From positions 248,001-312,000 of the forward strand of contig NZ_JAHCQH010000014.1 in the NCBI RefSeq assembly GCF_018449475.1: a stretch of DNA of 64,000 bases. Reading direction: 5' to 3'. Positions 27,279-34,428 of the stretch are shown here, one piece after another (the stretch's first letter is position 1; every line of letters begins with the position of its first letter). The translations under genes were made by a program, and so were the position numbers. Source of the stretch: Ancylobacter radicis (GTDB taxonomy: Bacteria; Pseudomonadota; Alphaproteobacteria; Rhizobiales; Xanthobacteraceae). The notes below the pieces were generated by a model. It had not been told where the DNA came from. It saw only the letters and a program-made list of their open reading frames with translations, and did not search any database.

Positions 27279-27315
27279 ACTGGTGGGTTCTTGAAGGCGA
27301 TTGTCGGCAGGGCGG

Positions 27316-27633
27316 TCAGTTCGCGCTGGGGATCTTCGTCACGTCGTAGACGAACTTGCCGGTCTGCTCGAAATACTTCACGCGCTGGGCGTTGCGCTGC
27401 TCCATCCCCTGGATGGACTGCTGCTGCTTGTTCAGCTCCGCAGGGTTGTGCTTGGGATCATATTTCGATCCCGCCACCTGCGCGGGATAGCCGGGCTTCG
27501 GCTCCCAGCAATTGCCCGGCGCCTTGCAGTTGGTGCCGTCATAGGCGGCGGCGCCCACCACCATGGCGAGGCCGAAGGCGCCGGCGCCGGCGATGATGCA
27601 CGAGAACTTCACTTTCCGGTCGATGATGCTCAT
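27316..27633 (-). CDS. mxaI: MxaI, methanol dehydrogenase small (beta) subunit
   Basis: Periplasmic beta subunit of 105 residues of the alpha2beta2 MDH. The leader ends near VGAAAYDG. The mature part has the typical start YDGTNCKAPGNCWEPKPGYP, two cysteines, and a long lysine/glutamine-rich helix (NKQQQSIQGMEQRNAQRVKY) that wraps around MxaF. ATG 27633 has AGGAG in front; upstream in-frame extension is not conserved-looking. Located directly after mxaG. Confidence 0.96.
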   Translation of the reverse strand: MSIIDRKVKFSCIIAGAGAFGLAMVVGAAAYDGTNCKAPGNCWEPKPGYPAQVAGSKYDPKHNPAELNKQQQSIQGMEQRNAQRVKYFEQTGKFVYDVTKIPSAN

Positions 27634-27672
27634 GTTCCGTCTCCTGGTCGTTTCCACCGTTGTAAGCCGGCG

Positions 27673-28251
27673 TTATCCCGCCGGTCCGCCGCACGCCGGC
27701 AGCAGCTCCTCGGCTGGCTCGATGTGCGAAGCGTTCTCGTTGAAGGGCTTGAACTTGCTGCGCTGCTCCGGCGTGAGCCAGACAGCGCCCTGCGGATCCT
27801 CCTTGTAGACATGGCGGATCCACGCCATGACGAGGAGCATCTCGTTCATGTTCAGCGCGCCGTACATCGGGCCCATCTGGCCCTGCGCGCCGCCGAAGAT
27901 GGTCTCGAACAATCCCTGATCGGTCTCGTTCTTCGGGTAGGTCCAGTAGCTGTCATTGAGCCCCGGCCCGATCTTGCCCTCGGCATAATGGCCGTGGCAG
28001 CCCGAACACATGGACAGGAACAGCTCGTGCGCCTTGGGCAGGCAGACCGCCTTCTCGTTGTAGATGTTCGTGCCGGTTGCGAGGAACGTCTTGACCGCCT
28101 CGGTGTCACGGCCCTCCTCCGGGGCTTCGGAAAGATCGAGAGGAGCGCCGGTGACCGTGTTGCTCAACATGATGGCGGCGTGGGCCCCCCAGACCAGGGT
28201 GCCGACGGTGACAAGTGCCGCTGCCGTCTTCAGAAGATGTGTCGTTCGCAT
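27673..28251 (-). CDS. mxaG: MxaG, cytochrome cL
   Basis: Periplasmic monohaem cytochrome of 192 residues, the specific electron acceptor of methanol dehydrogenase. The leader ends near WGAHA; the haem site is C82-S-G-C85-H86 ([12 protein letters not shown]), and a candidate axial Met lies in [35 protein letters not shown] is typical of cytochrome cL. It lies between mxaJ and mxaI as in known operons. Confidence 0.95.
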   Translation of the reverse strand: MRTTHLLKTAAALVTVGTLVWGAHAAIMLSNTVTGAPLDLSEAPEEGRDTEAVKTFLATGTNIYNEKAVCLPKAHELFLSMCSGCHGHYAEGKIGPGLNDSYWTYPKNETDQGLFETIFGGAQGQMGPMYGALNMNEMLLVMAWIRHVYKEDPQGAVWLTPEQRSKFKPFNENASHIEPAEELLPACGGPAG

Positions 28252-28278
28252 CGGACCTTTTCACGGTAAGTATCGATG

Positions 28279-28300
28279 GCCCCCGGCCGCCCCTGGGGGC
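28279..28300 (-). repeat. GC-rich inverted repeat between mxaJ and mxaG
   Basis: GCCCCC and GGGGGC arms flank a ten-base GC-rich spacer in the 72-base gap between mxaJ and mxaG, followed by further GGCC-rich pairing options. It probably forms a stable structure in the operon message. No T-run, so not called a terminator. Confidence 0.4.
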
Positions 28301-28323
28301 GGGCCGGGCCGGCTGGGACGGGC

Positions 28324-29223
28324 TCAGCTATTCGGCTTGAGCAGCGGAATGCCTTCCTCGACGAGGATGGCCTCGATCTGCGGACGGGCCATCTCCAGCG
28401 CCGCGTTGATCTCGCCGATCAGCGCCGTGTCAGCCTTGCGCACGCCGATCGCCTGATCGTAGTGCATGGGGATCGGCGTATCGTTCGGGCGGTCGAGATC
28501 GTTGGAGATGACCGTCATGCGCAGCGCCGTGGGCGACTGCTTGACGTAGCGGGCCACTTCGGGGGCGAAGGCGATGCCGACATCGGCCTCGCCGCTGGCG
28601 ACCTCGGTGACGATGCGATCGCCCGGCACCTGGGTCCACTGGTTGCGGCGCGACTTGAAGTTGACCAGCGAATACATGTAGGCGGCGTTGTCCTCGAAGC
28701 GGCCGATGCGCTTGAGCATGGTCTCGGCCGGCGAGTAGAAGCGCACCGCGAAGCGGCTCTGGTCCTTGATCTGCTGGTCGTCCCAGGCGGTCGCGGTGAT
28801 GTTGCGGTCGGCCTTGGTCACCAGCACATAGCCGGTGCGGTAATAGGGCTTGGAGGCGAGCACGCGCTCGTCGCCGACATCGACGCCCATCACGACGTCG
28901 CAGTTCTTCTTGTCGAGCTGGTCGCGCACCAGATAGATGCCGGCCTGATCGGTCCGCACGAAGACCGGCTTGCGGCCCATGGTTTCGGCCAGCACGCGGG
29001 CGATGCGGTCCTCGAAGCCGGTATTGTCCTTCTCCGAGAACGGGGCCTCGATATTGGAGGCGCAGATGTGCAGTTCCTTGGCCCCCGCCGGGGTGGCCGG
29101 CCGCGGTTCGACCGTGGCGGCGCCGGACAGGGCGACGCCGGCGAGGCTGGTGACGGCGACGCTGGCGGCGATGAGACTAAGCCGGCTAATCATTTGCCGG
29201 CGACGAGCGTCAGGCTTCGACAT
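28324..29223 (-). CDS. mxaJ: MxaJ, periplasmic substrate-binding-like protein
   Basis: Protein of 299 residues with a signal peptide (SLIAASVAVTSLAGVALSGA) and a family-3 solute-binding fold: ELHICASNIEAPFSEKDNTG, GFEDRIARVLAETMGRKPVF and DVVMGVDVGDERVL. MxaJ is needed to assemble or stabilise MxaF/I in the periplasm. The ATG at 29223 has GGAGG upstream; the frame is open further upstream but unsupported. Second gene after mxaF. Confidence 0.93.
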   Translation of the reverse strand: MSKPDARRRQMISRLSLIAASVAVTSLAGVALSGAATVEPRPATPAGAKELHICASNIEAPFSEKDNTGFEDRIARVLAETMGRKPVFVRTDQAGIYLVRDQLDKKNCDVVMGVDVGDERVLASKPYYRTGYVLVTKADRNITATAWDDQQIKDQSRFAVRFYSPAETMLKRIGRFEDNAAYMYSLVNFKSRRNQWTQVPGDRIVTEVASGEADVGIAFAPEVARYVKQSPTALRMTVISNDLDRPNDTPIPMHYDQAIGVRKADTALIGEINAALEMARPQIEAILVEEGIPLLKPNS

Positions 29224-29320
29224 GGGATGATCCTCCGGGACCGGAGCCGGCGGCGCATGGGCCGCGCGGGCGATATTCTTGGGACGGGAGACAACCGCGC
29301 GGTGTGTACCGAAGCGGGAA

Positions 29321-29347
29321 CCGCCCGCGCCTTCAGAGCGCGGGCGG
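29321..29347 (-). terminator. Stem-loop 16 bases after the mxaF stop
   Basis: CCGCCCGCG (29321-29329) and CGCGGGCGG (29339-29347) form a nine-base perfect stem with a nine-base loop, directly downstream of mxaF and before mxaJ. No T-run is seen. It likely protects the mxaF 3' end and lowers mxaJ expression relative to mxaF, in line with the protein amounts usually needed. Confidence 0.5.
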
Positions 29348-29362
29348 CCGTGCCGGAGGCGA

Positions 29363-31267
29363 TCAGCCGCCGTTGCGGATGATCTCGGTCGAGTATTCGC
29401 CGAGCGCCGGGTTGTCATAGGGGCCCTTGCCGTCGAGCGAGAACACCATCACGCCGCCACCCATCTGGGTGTAGTGCTGGAGCTGCTTGAAGGCGCCCAC
29501 CGAGCCGAGGCCGGCGGTCGGGTCGTTCAGGTCGAACACCAGGCCGACACCCGGCCAGCCGCCGACGCCGTAATAGATGGCGACGTACTGGGTGCCGTTA
29601 TGGGTATAGGTCATCGGGTGGCCGATGACGCCGGAGGGCAGCTTGAACTTCCAGAGCAGCTCGCCGGTGTCGCTGTCGCGGGCCTTGATGAAGCCGTCCA
29701 GCGTTCCGTAGAACATCACGCCGCCGCCGGTGGCGAGCGTGCCGCCCCAGGCCGCGAAACGCTCCATCACTTCCCACTTGTACTTGTTGTTGATGGCGTC
29801 ATAGGCCTTGACCTGGCCCAGGCCCTCATAGGTCTGCCGGTCACCCTTCGGGCCGGGATACATGTTCAGCGTCGCGCCGACGAAGAACTGACCCGCACGG
29901 TAGGGCAGCATGAAGGGCTCCCAATCCATGCAGATGTGGTTGATGCCCATGAAGAAGGACTTGCGCTGCGGGTCGTAGCTGTCGTGGCCCTGGTTGTGGT
30001 AGCCCATGGCCGAGGGGCAGATGTCGCGCCCCTTGTGGTCCATGCGCGTGCCGAATTCCGGGTCGCGCTGCGGCAGGCCGGTCTTCAGGTCGACCTGCTT
30101 CACCCAGTTGACCGTGTCGTCGATCTTGTCGGCCGAGACGAGGTCGCCATTGGTGCGGTCGAGCGTGTAGACGATGCCGTTGCGGTCCGGGTGGGTCAGC
30201 AGCTTGCGCATCTTGCCGGTCTTGTCCTGCTGCTCGGAGAGCATCATGACGTTGACGCCGGCATAGTCCCACTCGTCATGCGGGGTCTTCTGGTAGCCGA
30301 ACTTGGCCATGCCGGTGTCCGCGTCGCGGCCCCAGATGGTCATCGTCCACTTGTTGTCGCCCGGACGCATGGTCTCGTTCCACGGCGCCGGGTTGCCCGA
30401 GCCGTAATAGAACAGGTTGGTGTCCGGGTCGTAGGCGTACCAGCCCCAGTTGGTGCCGCCGCCGATCTTCCACGCCTCGCCTTCCCAGGTCGCCTTGCCG
30501 AGGCCCTTCTGGCCGTAATGCGGATTGGCGCTGTTGAAGTCGTCGGCGAGGCGGACTTCCTCGTCCGGGCCGGTGGCGTAGGCGCGGTACTTCTGCTGGC
30601 CGGTGGCGATGTCATAGGCGGTGACATAGCCGCGCACGCCGAGTTCGGCGCCCGAGGAGCCGATCAGCACCGTGTCCTTGACCACATAGGGGGCGATGGT
30701 GAGCGTCGAGCCGACCTTGATGTCGGAGTTCTCGAGCTTCCAGTATTCCTCGCCGGTGTCGGCCTTCAGCGCGACCACATTGCCGTCGAGCTGGGTCTTG
30801 ATGATGAGCGGGCCGACTTTGCCATTGCCCGGCCAGTAGGCGAGGCCGCGGTTGACGACGTCGCAGCAGGCCACCGCGCGGGCGGTCGGGTTCTGCTTCG
30901 GCTTGTGCTGCCAGAGGATCTTGCCGGGCTCGTCGAGCGAGACGGCGAAGGTCGTGTTGGGGAACGGCGAGTGAATGTACATCACGCCGTCGACCACCAG
31001 CGGGGTGCCTTCATGGCCGCTGAGGACGCCGGTGGAGAAGGACCAGGCAGCCTTGAGCTGCTTGACGTTCTCCTTGGTGATCTGGTTCGCCTCGCTGTAA
31101 TTGTTGGCGTCGTAATTCTTGCCGGTCATCGGCCAGTTATCGGTGCTCTTTGACAGCTCGACGAGCTTGTCATTGGCCAGCGCCGGCGCGCTTGCGCCAA
31201 GGCATACCGTGGCCGCCAGTGCGGCGGCGACGGTGAGCGCGGACACCGAAGAGTGCAGTCGGCTCAT
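29363..31267 (-). CDS. mxaF: MxaF, PQQ methanol dehydrogenase large subunit (calcium type)
   Basis: Quinoprotein of 634 residues that oxidises methanol to formaldehyde in the periplasm. A signal peptide ends near ASAPALAND. The PQQ-stacking vicinal disulfide is ACCDVVNRG, eight tryptophan-docking propeller blades are present, and the catalytic Asp334 lies in EWDYAGVNV. Residue 336 is Ala, not the second Asp of lanthanide XoxF enzymes, so this is the calcium form, consistent with mxaI and mxaACKL nearby. AGGAAG precedes the ATG. First gene of the mxa operon. Confidence 0.98.
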   Translation of the reverse strand: MSRLHSSVSALTVAAALAATVCLGASAPALANDKLVELSKSTDNWPMTGKNYDANNYSEANQITKENVKQLKAAWSFSTGVLSGHEGTPLVVDGVMYIHSPFPNTTFAVSLDEPGKILWQHKPKQNPTARAVACCDVVNRGLAYWPGNGKVGPLIIKTQLDGNVVALKADTGEEYWKLENSDIKVGSTLTIAPYVVKDTVLIGSSGAELGVRGYVTAYDIATGQQKYRAYATGPDEEVRLADDFNSANPHYGQKGLGKATWEGEAWKIGGGTNWGWYAYDPDTNLFYYGSGNPAPWNETMRPGDNKWTMTIWGRDADTGMAKFGYQKTPHDEWDYAGVNVMMLSEQQDKTGKMRKLLTHPDRNGIVYTLDRTNGDLVSADKIDDTVNWVKQVDLKTGLPQRDPEFGTRMDHKGRDICPSAMGYHNQGHDSYDPQRKSFFMGINHICMDWEPFMLPYRAGQFFVGATLNMYPGPKGDRQTYEGLGQVKAYDAINNKYKWEVMERFAAWGGTLATGGGVMFYGTLDGFIKARDSDTGELLWKFKLPSGVIGHPMTYTHNGTQYVAIYYGVGGWPGVGLVFDLNDPTAGLGSVGAFKQLQHYTQMGGGVMVFSLDGKGPYDNPALGEYSTEIIRNGG

Positions 31268-31712
31268 TTGAACTTCCTCGCGTTTCCTATTCCCAGGCCG
31301 CTCCCCATCCTTCCCGGCAGGCCGGGACGGTGTGGATTTCGTGCTTTTCTGACCACCACACCCGTGGTTTTGGCGTTGTTCATGGGTGTTGTTGGAAGGT
31401 AGGCAGAATTTCTTATGTTATGTTTATATTTAAGTGATTTGCAGGATCATTGTTTTCTTGAACTGAAGTCGTGTCTTTAGGCAGTTTGGAAAATCTGGAC
31501 GGGAACTTTTCCCCGATCCTCCCGAGCTTTCCATGAAACAGCGCGGAAGGCTTGCCGCGCGGCCTGCAAAGTGATGTGATGCCAGGGCCTTGATGCTGGT
31601 TCGCCGGTTGCCGGCCGCTTTACCGTGCGCTGTTGCGGGAATGGTAAAAATGGTCGGGATGCTGCGACGGCATCGGGGTGAGGACATGCTGATAAGAAGA
31701 TTATAAGTATAG
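31268..31712. promoter_or_regulatory. Divergent control region between mxaF and the lipoprotein-moxY-moxX genes
   Basis: This 445-base gap holds no gene. It must carry promoters for mxaF (leftward) and the regulatory operon (rightward). On the minus strand AAGACA (31477-31472), like the -35 of Methylobacterium mxaF, is followed by AAGAAA hexamers at 31459-31454 and 31414-31409; spacing does not fit one clean promoter. An AT-rich tract spans 31408-31440. Small inverted repeats near the mxaF start (TCCCGGC/GCCGGGA at 31312-31327; ACCAC/GTGGT near 31352-31369) may structure its leader. TTATAAGT at about 31700 could serve the rightward genes. Confidence 0.55.
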
Positions 31713-32294
31713 ATGACTGCGCACACGCCCCTCATGGCCCGCGCCCTGCTCGCGGCCACTCTGGCCCTCGCTCTCGCCGGTTGCCCGGGCGACAGCGAGC
31801 CGGAGAGCCGTGAGCGCGTGGCCGCGTCCGTGAGCGACGCGCTGGCCAAGCGCGGCTGGCTGGAGCCGACCGACCCGACCGACCCGGCGCGCTGGCTGGC
31901 CTCGCGCGAGGCCGGCAGCGACCTTCCCGCCGATGCGCCGGCGGTCGCCGGCTGGCAGACCCTGCTGCGCGAAGCGGACCAGCGTTTCGGCGAGACCGAC
32001 CGGATGATCGCCAACCGCGCGACGCAGCTCGAAGCCATGCTGGCCGAAATCGGCATGCCCGAGAGCACGCGGCAGATCCTCGACGAGTTCATGCCCTTCG
32101 CGCCCAAGGGATCGCGGCGCGGCTTCAGCGATCTGTGCCAGCATTATTACAATTTGCGCAAACAGGGCCTGTCGCGCGCCGACGCGCTGGCCGCGCTCGG
32201 TGCCGAGACACCGCGCGCGGAGGTGGTGGCGCCGGCAGACCCGCGCCCCCCCGTAGCGCCCTCCCCAATGACGCCCGCGGAGCCTCGCCCGTGA
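31713..32294 (+). CDS. Lipoprotein heading the mox regulatory operon
   Basis: Predicted lipoprotein of 193 residues with lipobox LAGC inside LLAATLALALAGCPG. The mature part is charged and helical (READQRFGETDRMIANRATQ, CQHYYNLRKQGLSRADALAA) and ends in a proline-rich tail. Initiation at the internal Met8 (MARALLAA) is equally plausible. It overlaps moxY by GTGA. Its position equals moxZ of the Paracoccus moxZYX cluster, and it may also correspond to mxaH; I cannot separate these from sequence alone. A role in envelope sensing for MoxY is inferred. Confidence 0.7.
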   Translation: MTAHTPLMARALLAATLALALAGCPGDSEPESRERVAASVSDALAKRGWLEPTDPTDPARWLASREAGSDLPADAPAVAGWQTLLREADQRFGETDRMIANRATQLEAMLAEIGMPESTRQILDEFMPFAPKGSRRGFSDLCQHYYNLRKQGLSRADALAALGAETPRAEVVAPADPRPPVAPSPMTPAEPRP

Positions 32295-33751
32295 GCGCCT
32301 TCCTGCCCGATCCGGCCTTCCGTGGCGTGGCGCACGGGATGGGGAACCGGCGCTCGCTGCGCTGGCAGGTGATGGCCGCGGTGGTGGCCATCAATCTGTG
32401 CGCCGCGCTGGCGGCGATGGCGGTCACCATCGTCAACGCACGCCGCGCCACGGAAGTGGAGATTTCCTCGTCGCTCGCCATTGCCGAGCGTTTCGTCGAC
32501 GAGACGCTGGAGCGGCTGGCCGGTCAGGCGGGCGGCGCGGCCTCGCTCCAGCAATTGCCGCTGCATGTGAGCGGGCTGCGGCATGTGCGCATCCGGATCG
32601 AGGACGCGCAGGGCCGCGTGATCGACGTCGCCCCCGGCGCGGGCGAGGCGGATGACGACGAGGACGGGGGCGAGGTGCCGGAATGGTTCGCCGCGCTGGT
32701 GCGGGTCGCGCCGGAGGGGCGCGACATGCCGGTGGTCGAGGGCGGACAGGTGGTCGGTCATGTCCGCGTGGTCGGCGAGGCGGCGGACGAGATCGCCGAG
32801 GTCTGGCACGACAGTTCCGCCCTCGCCCTGCTGATGCTGGTCGTCAACATCGTCGTGCTCGGCGCGCTCTATCTCGTTCTCGGGCGCCTGCTGGCGCCGC
32901 TGCAAGCTCTCGCCGGAGGGCTGGATGAGCTGTGCGAAGGTCGTTTCGGCCACCGCGTGCCGGTGCCGCAGGTGCGCGAACTCGCGCTCATCGCCACCCG
33001 CTTCAACGCGCTGGGCGCGGCGCTGAAACAGGCGCGCGACGATAATGAGCGGCTCAATGAGCGCATCATCACGGTGCAGGATGACGAGCGCCGCCAGATC
33101 GCGGCGGATCTGCATGACGAACTCGGCCCCTGCCTGTTCGGGCTGCGGGCCAATCTGGAATCGGTGCACCGCCTGTCCGCGCGGGCCGAGCCGGAACTGG
33201 CCGGCCGGATCGGCGAGCGCACGGCGACGATGGCGGAGATTCTCGACCGCGTGCAGCACCTCAATCGCCGGCTGCTGCGCAAGATCCGGCCGATGGCGCT
33301 CGGCCATGTGCCGCTGGCGACGGTGATCGCCGGGCTGATCGCCGATTTCGAGCGCCATTCGCCGGGGCGGCGGCTGCGGCTGTCGGTCGAGGGGCTGGAG
33401 GAACGCTATGCCGACAGTGTCGAACTGACCGTCTATCGCTGCATCCAGGAGGCGGTGACCAATGCGCTACGCCATGGCGATGCCGAGCAGATCAATGTCC
33501 GCCTGCGCGCGGTCGGCGATGAGGCGGCGCCGGAGGGCCGGGCGCTGGTGCTGTCGATCGAGGACGACGGCATCGGCATGGCGCCGGACGCCGCGCCCGG
33601 CTTCGGCCTGATCGGCATGGGCGAGCGCCTGAGCGCGCTGGGCGGCCATTGGCGCATCGGGCCGGCGTCGCCCCGCGGCACGCGGGTGGAAATGACGGTG
33701 CCGGTCCGCATGGGCACGGTGCAGGATGAAGCGAGGGCTGAGGCGACATGA
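32291..33751 (+). CDS. moxY: MoxY histidine kinase controlling methanol dehydrogenase
   Basis: Membrane sensor kinase of 486 residues, NarX/UhpB-like. Two helices (about 27-49 and 177-200) flank a periplasmic domain; a HAMP-like segment follows, then the HisKA_3 dimer domain with H275 in ADLHDELGPCLFG, and the HATPase with CIQEAVTNALRHG and DDGIGMAP. GTG 32291 overlaps the preceding stop. It is followed by its regulator with a four-base overlap, and divergent from mxaF, the same layout as Paracoccus moxYX. Confidence 0.85.
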   Translation: MSAFLPDPAFRGVAHGMGNRRSLRWQVMAAVVAINLCAALAAMAVTIVNARRATEVEISSSLAIAERFVDETLERLAGQAGGAASLQQLPLHVSGLRHVRIRIEDAQGRVIDVAPGAGEADDDEDGGEVPEWFAALVRVAPEGRDMPVVEGGQVVGHVRVVGEAADEIAEVWHDSSALALLMLVVNIVVLGALYLVLGRLLAPLQALAGGLDELCEGRFGHRVPVPQVRELALIATRFNALGAALKQARDDNERLNERIITVQDDERRQIAADLHDELGPCLFGLRANLESVHRLSARAEPELAGRIGERTATMAEILDRVQHLNRRLLRKIRPMALGHVPLATVIAGLIADFERHSPGRRLRLSVEGLEERYADSVELTVYRCIQEAVTNALRHGDAEQINVRLRAVGDEAAPEGRALVLSIEDDGIGMAPDAAPGFGLIGMGERLSALGGHWRIGPASPRGTRVEMTVPVRMGTVQDEARAEAT

Positions 33752-34407
33752 CGAGCGTTCTGGTGATCGACGACCATCCCATCGTGCTGCAGGGCTGCCG
33801 GCGGCTGCTGGAGGATGCCGGCGTCGACCGGGTGCTGGAGGCGAGCACGGTGCTGAGCGGCTACCGGCTGTTCCGGCGCGAGAAACCGGACGTGGTCATC
33901 ATCGATCTGGCGCTGCACGGCAACGGGCTGAGCGGGCTGCTGCTGGTGCAGCGGCTGCGCGCGCAGAACCCGCGCACGCCGATCCTCGTCTTCTCCATGC
34001 ATGGCGATCCGGTGATCGTCAGCCGCGCGCTGGAGGCGGGCGCGACCGGCTATGTGCTCAAGGATACCTCCTCCGGCGCGCTGCTGGAGGCGTTCGAGAA
34101 GGTGCGGCGCGGCCAGCCCTATATGAGCCACGACCTCGCCATGCAGATCGCGCTGCTCGGCACGCGCCGCGAGGCGCCGCTGGCCGACATCACCCCGCGC
34201 GAATTGCAGACGCTGGCGCTGCTCGCCGAGGGCAAGGACTACACCCTCATCGCCGACGAACTGGGCATCAGCTACAAGACGGTGGCCAATACCTGCTCGC
34301 AGCTCAAGGTGAAGCTCGGCGCCTCCAGCCTGCCGGAACTGGTGCGCTCCTCGATCCAGTACCTCTCCGCCTCGCCCTATGCCGGCGCGGCGCGGCGCGC
34401 CAACTGA
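33748..34407 (+). CDS. moxX: MoxX/MxaB-type LuxR-family response regulator
   Basis: NarL/FixJ-type regulator of 219 residues. The receiver has D8/D9, phospho-acceptor D53 (VVIIDLALHG), and VFSMHG and YVLKDTSS switch regions. The C-terminal LuxR-type helix-turn-helix contains ITPRELQTLALLAEGKDYTL and ISYKTVANTCSQLKVKL; the N in TVANT is typical of this sub-family. It is the cognate partner of MoxY and the likely activator of mxaF. It corresponds to MxaB in Methylobacterium nomenclature. Confidence 0.87.
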   Translation: MTSVLVIDDHPIVLQGCRRLLEDAGVDRVLEASTVLSGYRLFRREKPDVVIIDLALHGNGLSGLLLVQRLRAQNPRTPILVFSMHGDPVIVSRALEAGATGYVLKDTSSGALLEAFEKVRRGQPYMSHDLAMQIALLGTRREAPLADITPRELQTLALLAEGKDYTLIADELGISYKTVANTCSQLKVKLGASSLPELVRSSIQYLSASPYAGAARRAN

Positions 34408-34428
34408 GCCATCCGCCGGCGGGGCGCG

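Noticed and set aside
29279-31153. Long plus-strand open frame opposite mxaF, about 624 codons
   Set aside because: It is antisense to a confidently identified gene and its translation is rich in Val/Ala/Arg/His/Gly without domains. High third-position GC produces such frames.
29363-31267. Large quinoprotein as a lanthanide XoxF
   Set aside because: Residue after D-Y is Ala instead of Asp, and mxaI plus calcium-insertion genes are in the same operon.
31312-31327. TCCCGGC-AG-GCCGGGA inverted repeat near the mxaF start as a terminator
   Set aside because: It lies in the mxaF leader just before the start codon, has a two-base loop and no T-run; a leader structure is more likely.
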